A DNA stretch of 64,000 bases from Eretmocerus hayati (lineage: Eukaryota > Arthropoda > Insecta > Hymenoptera > Aphelinidae). Positions 18,000 to 29,200 of the stretch are shown here, piece after piece (the stretch's first letter is position 1; each line of letters begins with the position of its first letter). The notes under the pieces are model-generated. The model did no database searches and was not told the DNA's origin. It saw only the letters and a list, made by a program, of their open reading frames with translations. A program made the position numbers and the translations under genes. The stretch spans positions 93,610,748 through 93,674,747 of the forward strand of contig CM056742.1 in assembly GCA_029851415.1 (NCBI GenBank), in the 5' to 3' direction.

Positions 18000-18218
18000 A
18001 TGGATGAATATACGTGGGAACGTTGTTGTCTGTTCAGCTCTGAGAGTTATTCTGAGTTGAACAATCATAGCTCGAGTGATTGGGAAAGGATCGTTGAAGT
18101 ATCAAAACGCGTGAATTTGAATAACACAAAAATGACGATTATTTTAAAAATACCGACCGATGATTTAAATTCTCACTGGAAAATGATCTCAAGACTAGCC
18201 CGAAACATATCCAATTAG
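18000..18218 (+). CDS. Short unassigned reading frame
   Basis: 72 codons from an ATG, hydrophilic, with no recognised motif and no clear promoter. It lies between the Polinton edge and the inverted-repeat unit that follows. It may be chance. Confidence 0.15.
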   Translation: MDEYTWERCCLFSSESYSELNNHSSSDWERIVEVSKRVNLNNTKMTIILKIPTDDLNSHWKMISRLARNISN

Positions 18219-18246
18219 TATTCCTCATGATCACGCACCTACCACA

Positions 18247-18615
18247 CTATCGCCGTTCCGATCCGCCGTGATCAATATGAGTAGCGTATTCAGGCTTGAG
18301 ATCAACACCAAAACAGGATTCTACAACAAGCTTGAATCCTTTCAGAACTTTCGAATATTCCTGGAAAGAGATACATTTCTTTGCAGCTAGAGTGTCAACA
18401 GCATATAATACGTTCTTACAAGAGTAATTCCACGTTAATTCAGCCAGTTTTTCTCCGACCATTTTTTTATCCCTGAATAGGTCTTTTTCCCGTTTCATAG
18501 TAATGGGAGAAAATGATTCCAACAGGTAATAGGGCCAAACAAATTTTTTTTCATTACCTGGGTCCATATAAGCGGTTTTTCCATAGATCCAAGATTTGAA
18601 ACATCGCCTTGGCAA
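18247..18615 (-). pseudogene. Coding remnant in the inverted-repeat unit
   Basis: An open minus-strand frame of 122 codons, without an ATG at its beginning, so a fragment or internal exon. It carries 'PYYLLESFSPITMKREKDLF' and 'KNVLYAVDTLAAKKCI', and its composition looks protein-like rather than random. A diverged copy runs along the plus strand at about 63880-64000, leaving the window, with compensating one-base indels. That suggests past coding function in a repeat family. The family is not recognised. Confidence 0.4.
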
Positions 18616-19741
18616 TTTGCATATAACTTTTGACTATCCTCACCAATCTCAATTCGGCTCACGGTATCCGGAAGAGGGGTAAGAAACCTATCGATTTACC
18701 ACCCGCAAAGTCTTCTAAAAGCCGTTCTGGCCCTCGCTAGACTCAAAATAACCTTGATTCACGGTGTAGCCCATATCTTTCTGGACCCCCCGAAAAAAGA
18801 ATTGTTCAAATCTTTCTTTCGATTGATATTGTTCCAAACTACACGTAAGAGAATTTGGAGTATTTTTCCTGAAATATGGCTTCTCTGGAATTTTTTGTGC
18901 GTAAAAATGTCAAAAAAGAGGAGAAAACGATTTCTCATGAAGCCGGAAAGGCTTGGAGAGCTCTGAATTTATTTCCATCGTATATTCCGAATCACTTCAC
19001 ATCAGAAACGTATTTTCTGAGGATTATTTAAGTCCTTAACAGCCGTCAAAATACTGAAGAATCATTTTCAAAGCAAATTTTTCAACAGAAAATGGCCTCA
19101 CCAGCAAACCCATTAGGTTTTGGACCCGTAAAACTATTCTTCAACGATAGCCCTTGAAATCTCCTTCAAAATGGCCCATTGTGAAAGTCTATTTGATGCA
19201 ATAGGAGTGGATTTGTAGCCACTCGAATCAAATCAAGAATGTCAAGAATGGAATCTGTGAGCCCTCCGTAGCCTCCTCATAACTTCAAAGACGCTCTGGC
19301 AACTGTGTACCACATCGATCGTCAGAGTCGACTTCGGAAAGAGGGTTTTTGGAAGGAAATTGACCCAGCTTTCGATTGGAAATGGTATTGGGACCATGGA
19401 GTTGGTCCCGTAGGTAGGCAATTCGCGTTTAACGAACGATATTCAGATAACAGTTCTGTTTCTCTACCATGATGGTGGATCTCCTGCCGACGGGACCAAC
19501 TCTATGGTCTCGATACCATCTCCAATCGAAAGCTGGGTCAATATCCTCCCAAAAGACCTCTTGCCAAAGTCGATTCCGTCGAATGATGTGGTACACAGCA
19601 TGAAGATCAGATCCGAACTAGTTTTGTACTGAATTTTTTTTATTCCACAAGAACGAAGATTTGAGGCTGTAATGACATGTCACACAAAAATCAGCTAGAT
19701 TGGAGGTGCGGGAAGTAGTTTTTTGGGGGTTAGGCTATTGA
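18460..19741. repeat. Left arm of a large inverted repeat (non-satellite part)
   Basis: The sequence is repeated in inverted orientation at about 63080-64000, for example 'CTTGATTCACGGTGTAGCCC' and the junction 'GAAACACGCCGGAGATAGGG' where the satellite begins. The left copy carries a MITE (19310-19591) that the right copy lacks. No full gene. Confidence 0.8.
19310..19591. mobile_element. MITE with ~100-bp inverted repeats, TA duplication and visible empty site
   Basis: The ends are CCACATCGATCGTCAG and its imperfect inverse (CCACATCATTCGACGG). The arms match over about 100 bp up to a shared 'TGACCCAGCTTTCGATTGGA'. TA flanks both sides (19308-19309, 19592-19593). The inverted copy near 63180 has the same flanks with a single TA and no insert, which fixes the boundaries. 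Confidence 0.85.
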
Positions 19742-20895
19742 AACACGCCGGAGATAGGGTTAGGGTCGGAATGCGTTCGCGAAATTCTTGTATGGTACTC
19801 AGGCCATCATAAGCACCAATCTGCCATAGGTTTCAGGCCAATTAAAGGTACGGGGCAGTCATTTTGGAGTTCATGAATCTGAACCACGCCGTAGATAGGG
19901 TTAGGATCGGAATGCATTCGCTGAATTCTTGTCAGATACTCGGGCAATCATGAGGACCAATCTGCCATAGGTTTCAGGCCGATCAAAGGTGCGAAGGACA
20001 GTTTTCTTACGAGGTCATGGATCTGGACCATGCCGTAGATAAGGATAGGATCAGAATGCGTTCGCGAAATTCTTGTCAGATACTCGGGGAATCATAAGAA
20101 CCAATCTGCGATGGGTTTCGAGCTGATCGACAGTGCGGGAGGCAGTCATTTTGGAGGTTGAGAATCTGAACGATGGCGTAGATAGGGTTAGGATCGGAAT
20201 GCGTTCACAAAATTTTCGTCAAATACTCGGGCAATCATGGGGACCAATCTGCCATAGGTTTCAGGCCGATCGAAGCTGCGGAAGAGCGTTTTCTTCCGAG
20301 GTTGTGAATCTTGCCCACGCCGTAGATAGGGTTGGGATTGGATGCGTTCGTGTGATTCTTGTCAGATACTCGAGCAATCATGAGAACCAATCTGCCATGG
20401 GTTTTGAGCCGATCGAGGGAGCGGAAGGCAGTCATTTTGGAGGTTATGAATCTGAACAACGCTGGAGATAGGGTTGGGATCGGAATGCGTTCACGAAATT
20501 CTTGTCAGATACCCATGCCATCATGGGGATCAATCTGCCATAGGTTTCAGACAGATCAAAGTTGCGAGAGACAGTTTTTTTCCATGGTTATGAATCTTGA
20601 TCACGCCGTAGATAGGGTTATGATCGGGATGCGTTCGCGGAATTCTTGTCAGGTACTCGGACAGGAATGAGGAGCAATCTGCCATAGGTTTTAGGCCGAT
20701 CGAAAGTGCGGAAGGCAGTCATTTTGAAGGTTATGAATCTGAACGACGCCGTAGATAAGGTTAGGATCAGAACGCGTTCGCAGAATTTTTGTCAAATACT
20801 CGAGCAATCATGAGGACCCATCTGCCATAGGTTTCAGGCCAATCAAAGCTGCGGAAGACAGTTTTCTTCCAAGGTTCTGAATCTTGATCACGCCG
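19742..20895. repeat. 143-bp satellite, array 1
   Basis: About eight tandem monomers of roughly 143 bp share 'TAGATAGGGTTAGGATCGGA', 'TTCTTGTCAGATACTCGGGC', 'ACCAATCTGCCATRGGTTTC' and 'GAAGGCAGTCATTTTGGAGG'. Monomer divergence is substantial (about 10-20% by eye). Short open frames through the repeat are artefacts of its composition. The array is cut at its right end by the foldback element at 20896. Confidence 0.9.
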
Positions 20896-21389
20896 CACAC
20901 AGGTTTCCGAAACACTTCTGGGCCCAAAATTTTTCTCATGCTGAAAAAAATCGATATCGGAAATTTGCAAGCAAGGAAATTGTAGCTTTTTGATCGTAGA
21001 ATCCGAATCCTTTTCCCCCGAGAAGGCTCCTGGGCCCATACGCCCATGGTAGGCTGAATAGCGCGGAAATGAGGAAAAAACGCAGTATAAGGCGTTTAAC
21101 TCGGAGGGGGAGCGATTTATGCAAATTTTTATGAGGAACGAAAATGTTGCGTTTTTAAAAACAAATTTGATGTTTTGGGCGATTTTTTGAACATTGCAAT
21201 TTTTCGGAGTTTTTTGCATTTTTGAGGGGGTTACCACCGATATTTTGGAATTCGAACTACGGCATTCGAAAGAACGAGAAATTTTACGTCGAAATATGTG
21301 TTTTGAAAATTTTTTCTACCACTCATTTTGAGGATTAGGGCCCACTTGGGGATGGGAAATCATGAAAAAACTGCGTATTGGTAAAAAAT

Positions 21390-22325
21390 CATGAATTCTC
21401 GGGGTGTAAACGCGAATGTGCCACATTGAAAGTACCTGGGATACCTTTGTACATCATCCACCTATCATTTGCTGTGTCTGGGAAGTGCGTGGATACACCT
21501 GCGGGACTTTGAGAGCGTCTAGAACGAGCTTCGAGGCAAGGGTCACACGAATCACCGCATATTGGCGAAAAATCATGAATTCTCGGGGTGTAAACGCAAA
21601 TGTGCCACATTGAAAGTACCTGGACTACCTTTGTCCATCATTCACCTATCATTTGCCGTGTCCCAAAAGTGCGTTGATACACCTGCGGGACTTTGAGAGC
21701 GTCTAGAATGAGCTTCGAGGCGAGAGGTCACACAAATCACTGCGAATTGGTGCAAAATCACGAATTCTTGGGGTGTAAAGGCAAATGTGCCACATTAAAA
21801 GTACCTGGACTACCTTCGTACATCATCCACCTATCATTTGCCGTGTCCCGAAAGTCCGTGGATACACCTGCGGGACTTTGAGAGCGTCTAGAACGAGCTT
21901 TGAGGCGAGAGGTCACACGAATCACCGCATATTGGCAAAAAATCATCAATTCTCGGGGTGTAAACGCAAATGTGCCACATTGAAAGTACCTGGACTACCT
22001 TTGTCCATCATCCACCCATCATTTGCCGTGTCCCAAGAGTGCGTGGATACACCTGCGGGACTTTGAGAGCGTCTAGAACGAGCTTCGAGGCGAGAGGTCA
22101 CACAAATCACTGCGAATTGGTGCAAAATCACGAATTCTTGGGGTGTAAAGGCAAATGTGCCACATTGAAAGTACCTGGACTACCTTCGTCGATCATCCAC
22201 CTATCATTTGCCGTGTCCCAAGAGTGCATAGATACACCTGCGAGACTTTGAGAGCGTCTAGAACGAGCTTTGAGGCGAGTCGTCGCACAAATCACTGCGA
22301 GTTGGTGCAAAATCACGAATTCTTC
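21390..22325. repeat. Left-arm array of the 185-bp repeat
   Basis: Five tandem copies of a 185-bp unit start near 21393, 21578, 21763, 21948 and 22133, each containing 'GTGCCACATTGAAAGTACCT', 'CATTTGCCGTGTCCC' and 'CGCAGGTG' on the opposite sense. Copies are about 90-95% alike. Apparent reading frames of 62-113 codons repeat with the unit and are not genes. Confidence 0.9.
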
Positions 22326-24650
22326 AGTTTATTCGTACGAATCCAGATCCAATGGTTGCCTCATTCTCCTTTCCCCGCCCCCTCCCCCCTCCCCAAGAAA
22401 ATCATTCTCATGGGATTTTGTCTCTTTCATGGAATCCCCGCCAATATTCGTAAATTAGAACTGCGAAAATCGAAAGATCAAGAAATCCTACTCTAAACTA
22501 CGTGTTGTTGAAATATTCCACAAATCTGAGTTGTGAGCTGGAGTTGGTGTATCACTTTCGAGTCTGAGTGAAGTATATGATGACCTCTAAAATCTTTGCA
22601 AAGTACTTTTGGAATCGAAACTAAGTATCTCCCCAGTTTTTATGAAATCTAGAGAATACCCATCCCGCGAATCAACTGAATATTGCTCGCAGTCAAGGTA
22701 CATCTGTATCTATTTGAGAAAATTTGTAAAGGAGCTGCTTCACTTCCATCCTGAGTGCCCTCCATGGGTATCATAGTAGAATTCTGAATCAGTCTTCACC
22801 ATCAAATTTCATGAATTGAGTCTACTGAATCAATAGGAAGGAAAAAGCAGTCATCAAGATTCCAGATCATGTAGTGAGCCAAACATTTCTATCTACCTAG
22901 ATGTCTTTGCTCGCCTATCAATACTTTTGCCACTGAGGCTTGACCTTCATCCTATTTCATTATATAACATGAGTAGTTTTCATAGATATCTCTACTGTAG
23001 TGATACTGGAGGGCACTTGTCATGTGCTCAAAGTTAATCAGCAATTTAAAATCTAAATCCGAACTGATGCTGTACCATAGACTATTATTTGATATTTGAA
23101 AATGGTCCACACATGGAATATTCAAATCAAGGAATAGCACATGACATTCTATTACCCCAACAATGTTTTTGAATATGGAAACAAGTGTTATTCATTTATT
23201 GAAATGTACTTGACCATAGTGGGAACCTTGCTTTCCAAGTCGATAAGTGTAGCCAAGGTTCCAATTCATCCATCGATGGATGTTAAGTACTGAGCAATGT
23301 TCAACTCACTATTTCGCAGCTATGGGCAGACTCAGATTCGAAAAATTTATGGAGTGCTGAGGAGTTGAGTTGCTGATAAATATCACAATAATTACATCAG
23401 CGATGGATCGCTAAAATTATCTCGGGCTATTTTTCTCAAATCGGACCAACTTCTGAAATTAGGCGAGGAATTCAAACAGTTCACGAATGAGGAAAAAACA
23501 TCCGCGTCGACTGTACATGAAAACCCTTCTGGGGGGGCGAATGGTTCATATGTGGAATTTCGGAATTTTACAGTAGAGAATACTGTAGCCAAGTCGGTGA
23601 CGAATTAGAATACTACCTACTCTGCGGAACGCAGTACGAATCCCCTGGAAATCAATTTTTTTTCTTCCAATCATACTCAATCATTTTTCATGGACAATTT
23701 CATCAAGATCTCGTTCATGAACTATCCAATTCGAAAATATTCGTGTCAATCAGGACAGTTTGATACATTTTTTTTCGTTTGCAACAAATAACTGATCAAT
23801 ACGGAAAAACATCAAATTCCTATGGTGGAAATTATAACGTAAGTAACAAAATTGTTGATTCAAAAATCGAACCGAATTCCAATATTGTTCCTTCATTGGC
23901 GCTCTTCGAATCGCAAATTGATTGAGTGATCCACAAATGGATTTTTCAAAAAATGGCTCCAATTATCAACTCCCGATTCGACAAATTACAAATCAGATTT
24001 CCTTACTTGTTTGAGATAGAATGAATTATTTATTTGGATTGAGAGAATACAATAGAATTATTATTTTGGTGTTTTAAATCTTGGCCCAAAAGATTGCCTA
24101 GTGGGAACGCTACTCGAAGGATATAATACATCATGTATCGAGTTGCGGAGAATGCGTTGATTCAACGGAACGAGTGCTGGGACGCAGTAACAATACGAGT
24201 TTTATTAATGAACGCGTTTTCGGCACGAAATGCATACATAATTCTCTTGCTTCCAAAGGAAAACGCCTTTCTCGAGCCATTCTCGCTTCGGAAGAACTGG
24301 TCGGGAAAGCGTTTCGTCTGTTCCCAACAGAAAAATAGCGTATGCACCTCGTTCGAGGAGCGTCTGCTCCCGAACCCCGGTACATAATATACTATAATCG
24401 CTTTAATCAATTGTTGCCATGAAGAATTAATGTATAACAATATGTTATGATATATTATGATATGTTATGATATATATTCATATACAATGATATTTCTATA
24501 GCTAAGTGGAATGAGGACTGGCAGAGACTGCTTCATCCATCTCTATTTTGGGATTGATCAGGTTTGGTTTTCACCACGATTAATTGAAATTCTACTCATG
24601 AATACGAATATAAGTATATATAATAATATAAAATGATATATTACCCTCCG
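22326..24650. other. AT-rich loop of foldback element 1
   Basis: About 2.3 kb with no convincing gene. A GC-richer patch at 24130-24390 has long overlapping open frames on both strands but no recognisable protein. TA-rich runs lie at 24430-24650. I see no transposase motif. Confidence 0.5.
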
Positions 24651-25775
24651 AGAATTCATGATTTTTCGCCAATATGCGGTGATTCGTGTGACCTCTCGCC
24701 TCAAAGCTCGTTCTAGACGCTCTCAAAGTCCCGCAGGTGTATCCAAGCACTTTTGGGACACGGCAAATGATAGGTTGATGATGTTCAGAGTCCAGGTACT
24801 TTCAATGTGGCACATTCGCGTTTACCCCCCAAGAATTCGTGATTTTGCACCAATTTGCAGTGATTCGTGTGACCTCTCGCCTCAAAGCTCGTTCTAGACG
24901 CTCTCAAAGTCCCGCAGGTGTATCCAAGCACTTTTGGGACACGGCAAATGATAGGTTGATGATGTACAAAGTCCAGGTACTTTCAATGTGGCACATTCGC
25001 GTTTACCCCCCAAGAATTCGTGATTTTGCACCAATTTGCAGTGATTCGTGTGACCTCTCGCCTCAAAGCTCGTTCTAGACGCTCTCAAAGTCCCGCAGGT
25101 GTATCCACGCACTTTTGGGACACGGCAAATGATAGGTGGATGATGTACAAAGGTAGTCCAGATACTTTCAATGTGGCACATTTGCGTTTACACCCCGAGA
25201 ATTCATGATTTTTTGCCAATATGCGGTGATTCGTGTGACCTCTCGCCTCGAAGCTCGTTCTAGACGCTCTCAAAGTCCCGCAGGTGTATCCACGCACTTT
25301 TGGGACACGGCAAATGATAGGTGGATGATGGACGAAGGTAGTCCAGGTACTTTCAATGTGGCACATTTGCCTTTACACCCCAAGAATTCGTGATTTTGCA
25401 CCAATTCGCAGTGATTTGTGTGACCTCTCGCCTCGAAGCTCGTTCTAGACGCTCTCAAAGTCCCGCAGGTGTATCCACGCACTTTTGAGACACGGCAAAT
25501 GATAGGTGGATGATGGACAAAGGTAGTCTAGGTACTTTCAATGTGGCACATTTGCATTTACACCCCGAGAATTCATGATTTTTTGCCAATATGCGGTGAT
25601 TCGTGTGACCTCTCGCCTCGGAGCTCGTTCTAGACGCTCTAAAAGTCCCGCAGGTGTATCCACGCACTTCTCGGACACAGCAAATGATAGATGGATGATG
25701 TACAAAGGTATCCCAGGTACTTTCAATGTGGCACATTCGCGTTTACACCCCGAGAATTCATGATTTTTTACCAAT
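24651..25775. repeat. Right-arm array of the 185-bp repeat (inverted)
   Basis: Six or more copies of the same 185-bp unit, in the opposite orientation to 21390-22325. Two copies at the inner end are nearly identical to each other, indicating recent unequal exchange or conversion within the arm. Confidence 0.9.
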
Positions 25776-26260
25776 ATGCAGTTTTTTCATGATTTCCCAT
25801 CCCCAAGTGGACCCTAATCCTCAAAATAAGTGGTAGAAAAAATTTTCAAAACACATATTTCGACGTAAATTTTTCGTTCTTTCGGATGCCATAGTTCAAA
25901 TTCCAAAATATCGGTGGTAACCCCCTCAAAAATGCAAAAAACTCCAAAAAATTGCAATGTTCAAAAAATCGCCCATAACATCAAATTTGTTTTCAAAAAT
26001 GCAACATTCTTGTTCCTCGTGGAAATTTGCATGAATCGCTTCCCCTCCGAGTTAAACGCCTAATACTGCGTTTTTTCCTCATTTTCGCGCTATTCAGCCC
26101 ACCATGGGCGTATGGGTCCAGGAGGCTTCTCGGGGGAAAAGGATTCGGATTCTACGATCAAAAAGCTAGAATTTCCTTGCTTGCAAATTTCCGATGTCGA
26201 TTTTTCTCAGCGTAAGAAAAATTTTGGGCCCAGAGGTGTTTCGGAAACCTATGTGTGCCG

Positions 26261-29200
26261 TAGATATGGTTATGATCGGGATGCAATCGCGGAATCCGTG
26301 TCAGGTACTCGGACAGGAATGAGGACCGATCTGCCATAGGTTTTAGGCCAATCGAGAGTGCGGGGGCAGTTATTCTGAAGGTTATGAATCTGAACGACGC
26401 GATAGATAGGGTTAGGATCGGAATGCGTTCGCTAAATCCTTGTCAGATACTCGAGCAATCATGAGATTCGATCTGCCATGGGTTTCGAGCCGATCGAGAG
26501 TGCGGTAGGCAGTAATTTTGGAGGATATGAATCTGAACGACGACGTACATAGGGTAGGGATCAGAATGCGTTCGCAGAATTTTGTCAAATACACAAGCAA
26601 TCATGAAGACCAATCTGCCATGGGTTTTGAGCCGATCGAGTGGGCGGAAGGTAGTCATATTCGAAGGTCATGAATCTGAACGACGCCATAGATAGGGTTG
26701 GGATCGGAATGCGTCCGTAGAGTTCTTGTCAGAGACTCAAGCAATCATGAGATTCGATCTGCCATGGGTTTCGAAACGATCGAGAGTGCGGAAGGCAGTC
26801 TTTTTGGAGGTTATGAATCTGAGCCACGCCGGAGATAGGGTTAGAATCGGAATTCGTCAGATACTCGGGCCATCATTGGGACCAATCTGCTATAGGGTTC
26901 AGACCGATCAAAGCTGCGGAAGACAGTTTTCTTCCAAGGTCGAGAATCTTGACCACACCGTGGATAGGGTTGGGATTGGATGCGTTCGCGTGATTCTTGT
27001 CAGATACTCGAGCAATCATGAGATTCGATCTGCCATGGGTTTCGAAACGATCGAGAGTGCGGAAGGCAGTCTTATTGGAGGTTATGAATCTGAACCACGC
27101 CGGAGATAGGGTTAGGATCGGAATGCGTCAGATACTCGGGACATCGTGGGAACCAATATGCCATGAGTTTTGAACCGATCGGAAGTGCGGAAGGCAGTTG
27201 TCTTACGAGGTGATGAGTCTTGACCACGCCGTAGATAAGGTTAGGATCGGGATACGGTCGCGGAATTTTTGTCAGGAACTCGGGCAATCATAAGAACCAA
27301 TCTGCCATGGGTTTCGAGCTGATCGAGTGGGTGGAAGGCAGTTATTTTGGCGGTTATGAATCTGAACCTCGCCTGCGATAGGGTTAAGATCGCAATGCGT
27401 CAGATACTCGGGCCATCATGGGGACAAATCTGATATAGGGTCCAGACCGATCAAAGTTGCGGAAGGCAGTCATTCTGGAGGTTATGAATCTGGACCACGC
27501 TGTAGATATGGTTAGGATCGGAATGCGTTCGCGGGATTCTTGTCAGATACTCGGGCGATTTCGAGAACTAATCTACCATGGATTTCAGGCCGATCGAGGG
27601 TGCAGAAGACAGTTTCCTTCCGAGGTTATGGATCTGGCCCAAGCCGTGGATAGGGTTAAGATCGGAATGCGTCCGCAGAATTCTTGTCAGATACTCGAGC
27701 AATCGTGAGAACCACTCTGCCAAGGGTTTCGAATTGATCAAAAGTGCGGAAGGTAGTCATTCTGAAGGTTATGAATCTGAACGACGCCGTAGATAGGGTT
27801 AGGATCGGAACGCGTTCGCGAAATTCTTGTCAGATACTCGAGCAATCATGAGATTCGATCTGTCATGGGTTTCGAGCCGATCGAGAGTGCGAAAGGCAGT
27901 CTTTTTGGAGATTATGAATCTGAACGACGCCGGAGCTGAGGTTAGGATCGGAATGCGTTCGCGAAATTCATTCCAGATACTCGGGCAATCATAAAAACTG
28001 ATCGGCCATGGATTTCGAGCTGATCGAAGATGCAGGAGGCAGTCATTTTGGAGGTTATGAATCTGGACGACGACGTAGATAGGGTGAGGAACAGAATGCG
28101 TTCGCAGAATTTCGTCAAATACTCGAGCAATCATGAGGGCCAATCAGCCATAGGTTTCAGGCCAATCAAAGCTGCGGAAGAGCGTTTTCTTCCGAGGTTG
28201 TGAATCTTGCCCACGCCGTAGATAGGGTTGGGATTGGATGCGTTCGTGTGATTCTTGTCAGATACTCGAGCAATCATGAGAACCAATCTGCCATGGGTTT
28301 CAAGCCGATCGAGTGGGCGGAAGGCAGTCATGTTGGAGGTTATGAATCTGAACAACGCCGGAGATAGGGTTAGGATCGATATGCGTTCGCGAAATTCTTG
28401 TCAGATACTCGGGCAATCATAAGAACCGATCGGCCATGGGTTCCAAGCTGATCGAGAGTGCAGGGGGCAGTCATTTTGGAGGTTATAAATCTGGACGACG
28501 ACGTACATAGGGTAAGGATCAGAATGCGTTCGCAGAATTTTGTCAAATACACAAGCAATCATGAAGACCAATCTGCCATGGGTTTTGAGCCGATCGAGTG
28601 GGCGGAAGGTAGTCATTTTCGAAGGTTATGAATCTGAACGACGCCATAGATAGGGTTGGGATCGGAATGCGTCCGTAAAGTTCTTGTCAGATACTCAAGC
28701 AATCATGAGATTCGATCTGCCATGGGTTTCGAAACGATCGAGAGTGCGGAAGGCAGTCTTTTTGGAGGTTATGAATCTGAGCCACGCCGGAGATAGGGTT
28801 AGAATCGGAATTCGTCAGATACTCGGGCCATCATTGGGACCAATCTGCTATAGGGTTCAGACCGATCAAAGCTGCGGAAGACAGTATTCTTCCAAGGTCG
28901 AGAATCTTGACCACGCCGTAGATAGGGTTGGGATTGGATGCGTTCGCGTGATTCTTGTCAGATACTCGAGCAATCATGAGATTCGATCTGCCATGGGTTT
29001 CGAAACGATCGAGAGTGCGGAAGGCAGCAGTCTTATTGGAGGTTATGAATCTGAACCACGCCGGAGATAGGGTTAGGATCGGAATGCGTCAGATACTCGG
29101 GACATCATGGGAACCAATATGCCATGAGTTTTGAACCGATCGGAAGTGCGGAAGGCAGTTGTCTTACGAGGTGATGAGTCTTGACCACGCCGTAGATAAG

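Larger units (their letters stand above)
20896..26257. mobile_element. Foldback-type element 1 with 185-bp repeat arms
   Basis: The ends CACACAGGTTTCCGAAACAC and CACACATAGGTTTCCGAAAC (inverted) meet the satellite directly. The three bases CCG are duplicated (20893-20895 and 26258-26260), and the flanks rejoin as one normal satellite monomer. Each arm begins with about 490 bp of unique sequence and continues with an array of 185-bp units, five on the left and six or more on the right in opposite orientation. The arms enclose about 2.3 kb of AT-rich sequence. No transposase is visible, so it depends on another element. Confidence 0.82.

Noticed and set aside
19742..20895. Telomeric repeat array
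   Set aside because: The satellite contains TAGGGTTAGG once per 143-bp unit, but there is no run of short telomere repeats.
21390..25775. Repeated frames such as those starting MCHIES in the 185-bp arrays
   Set aside because: They repeat with the unit and appear in both arms in mirror image; there is no sign of protein-level constraint.
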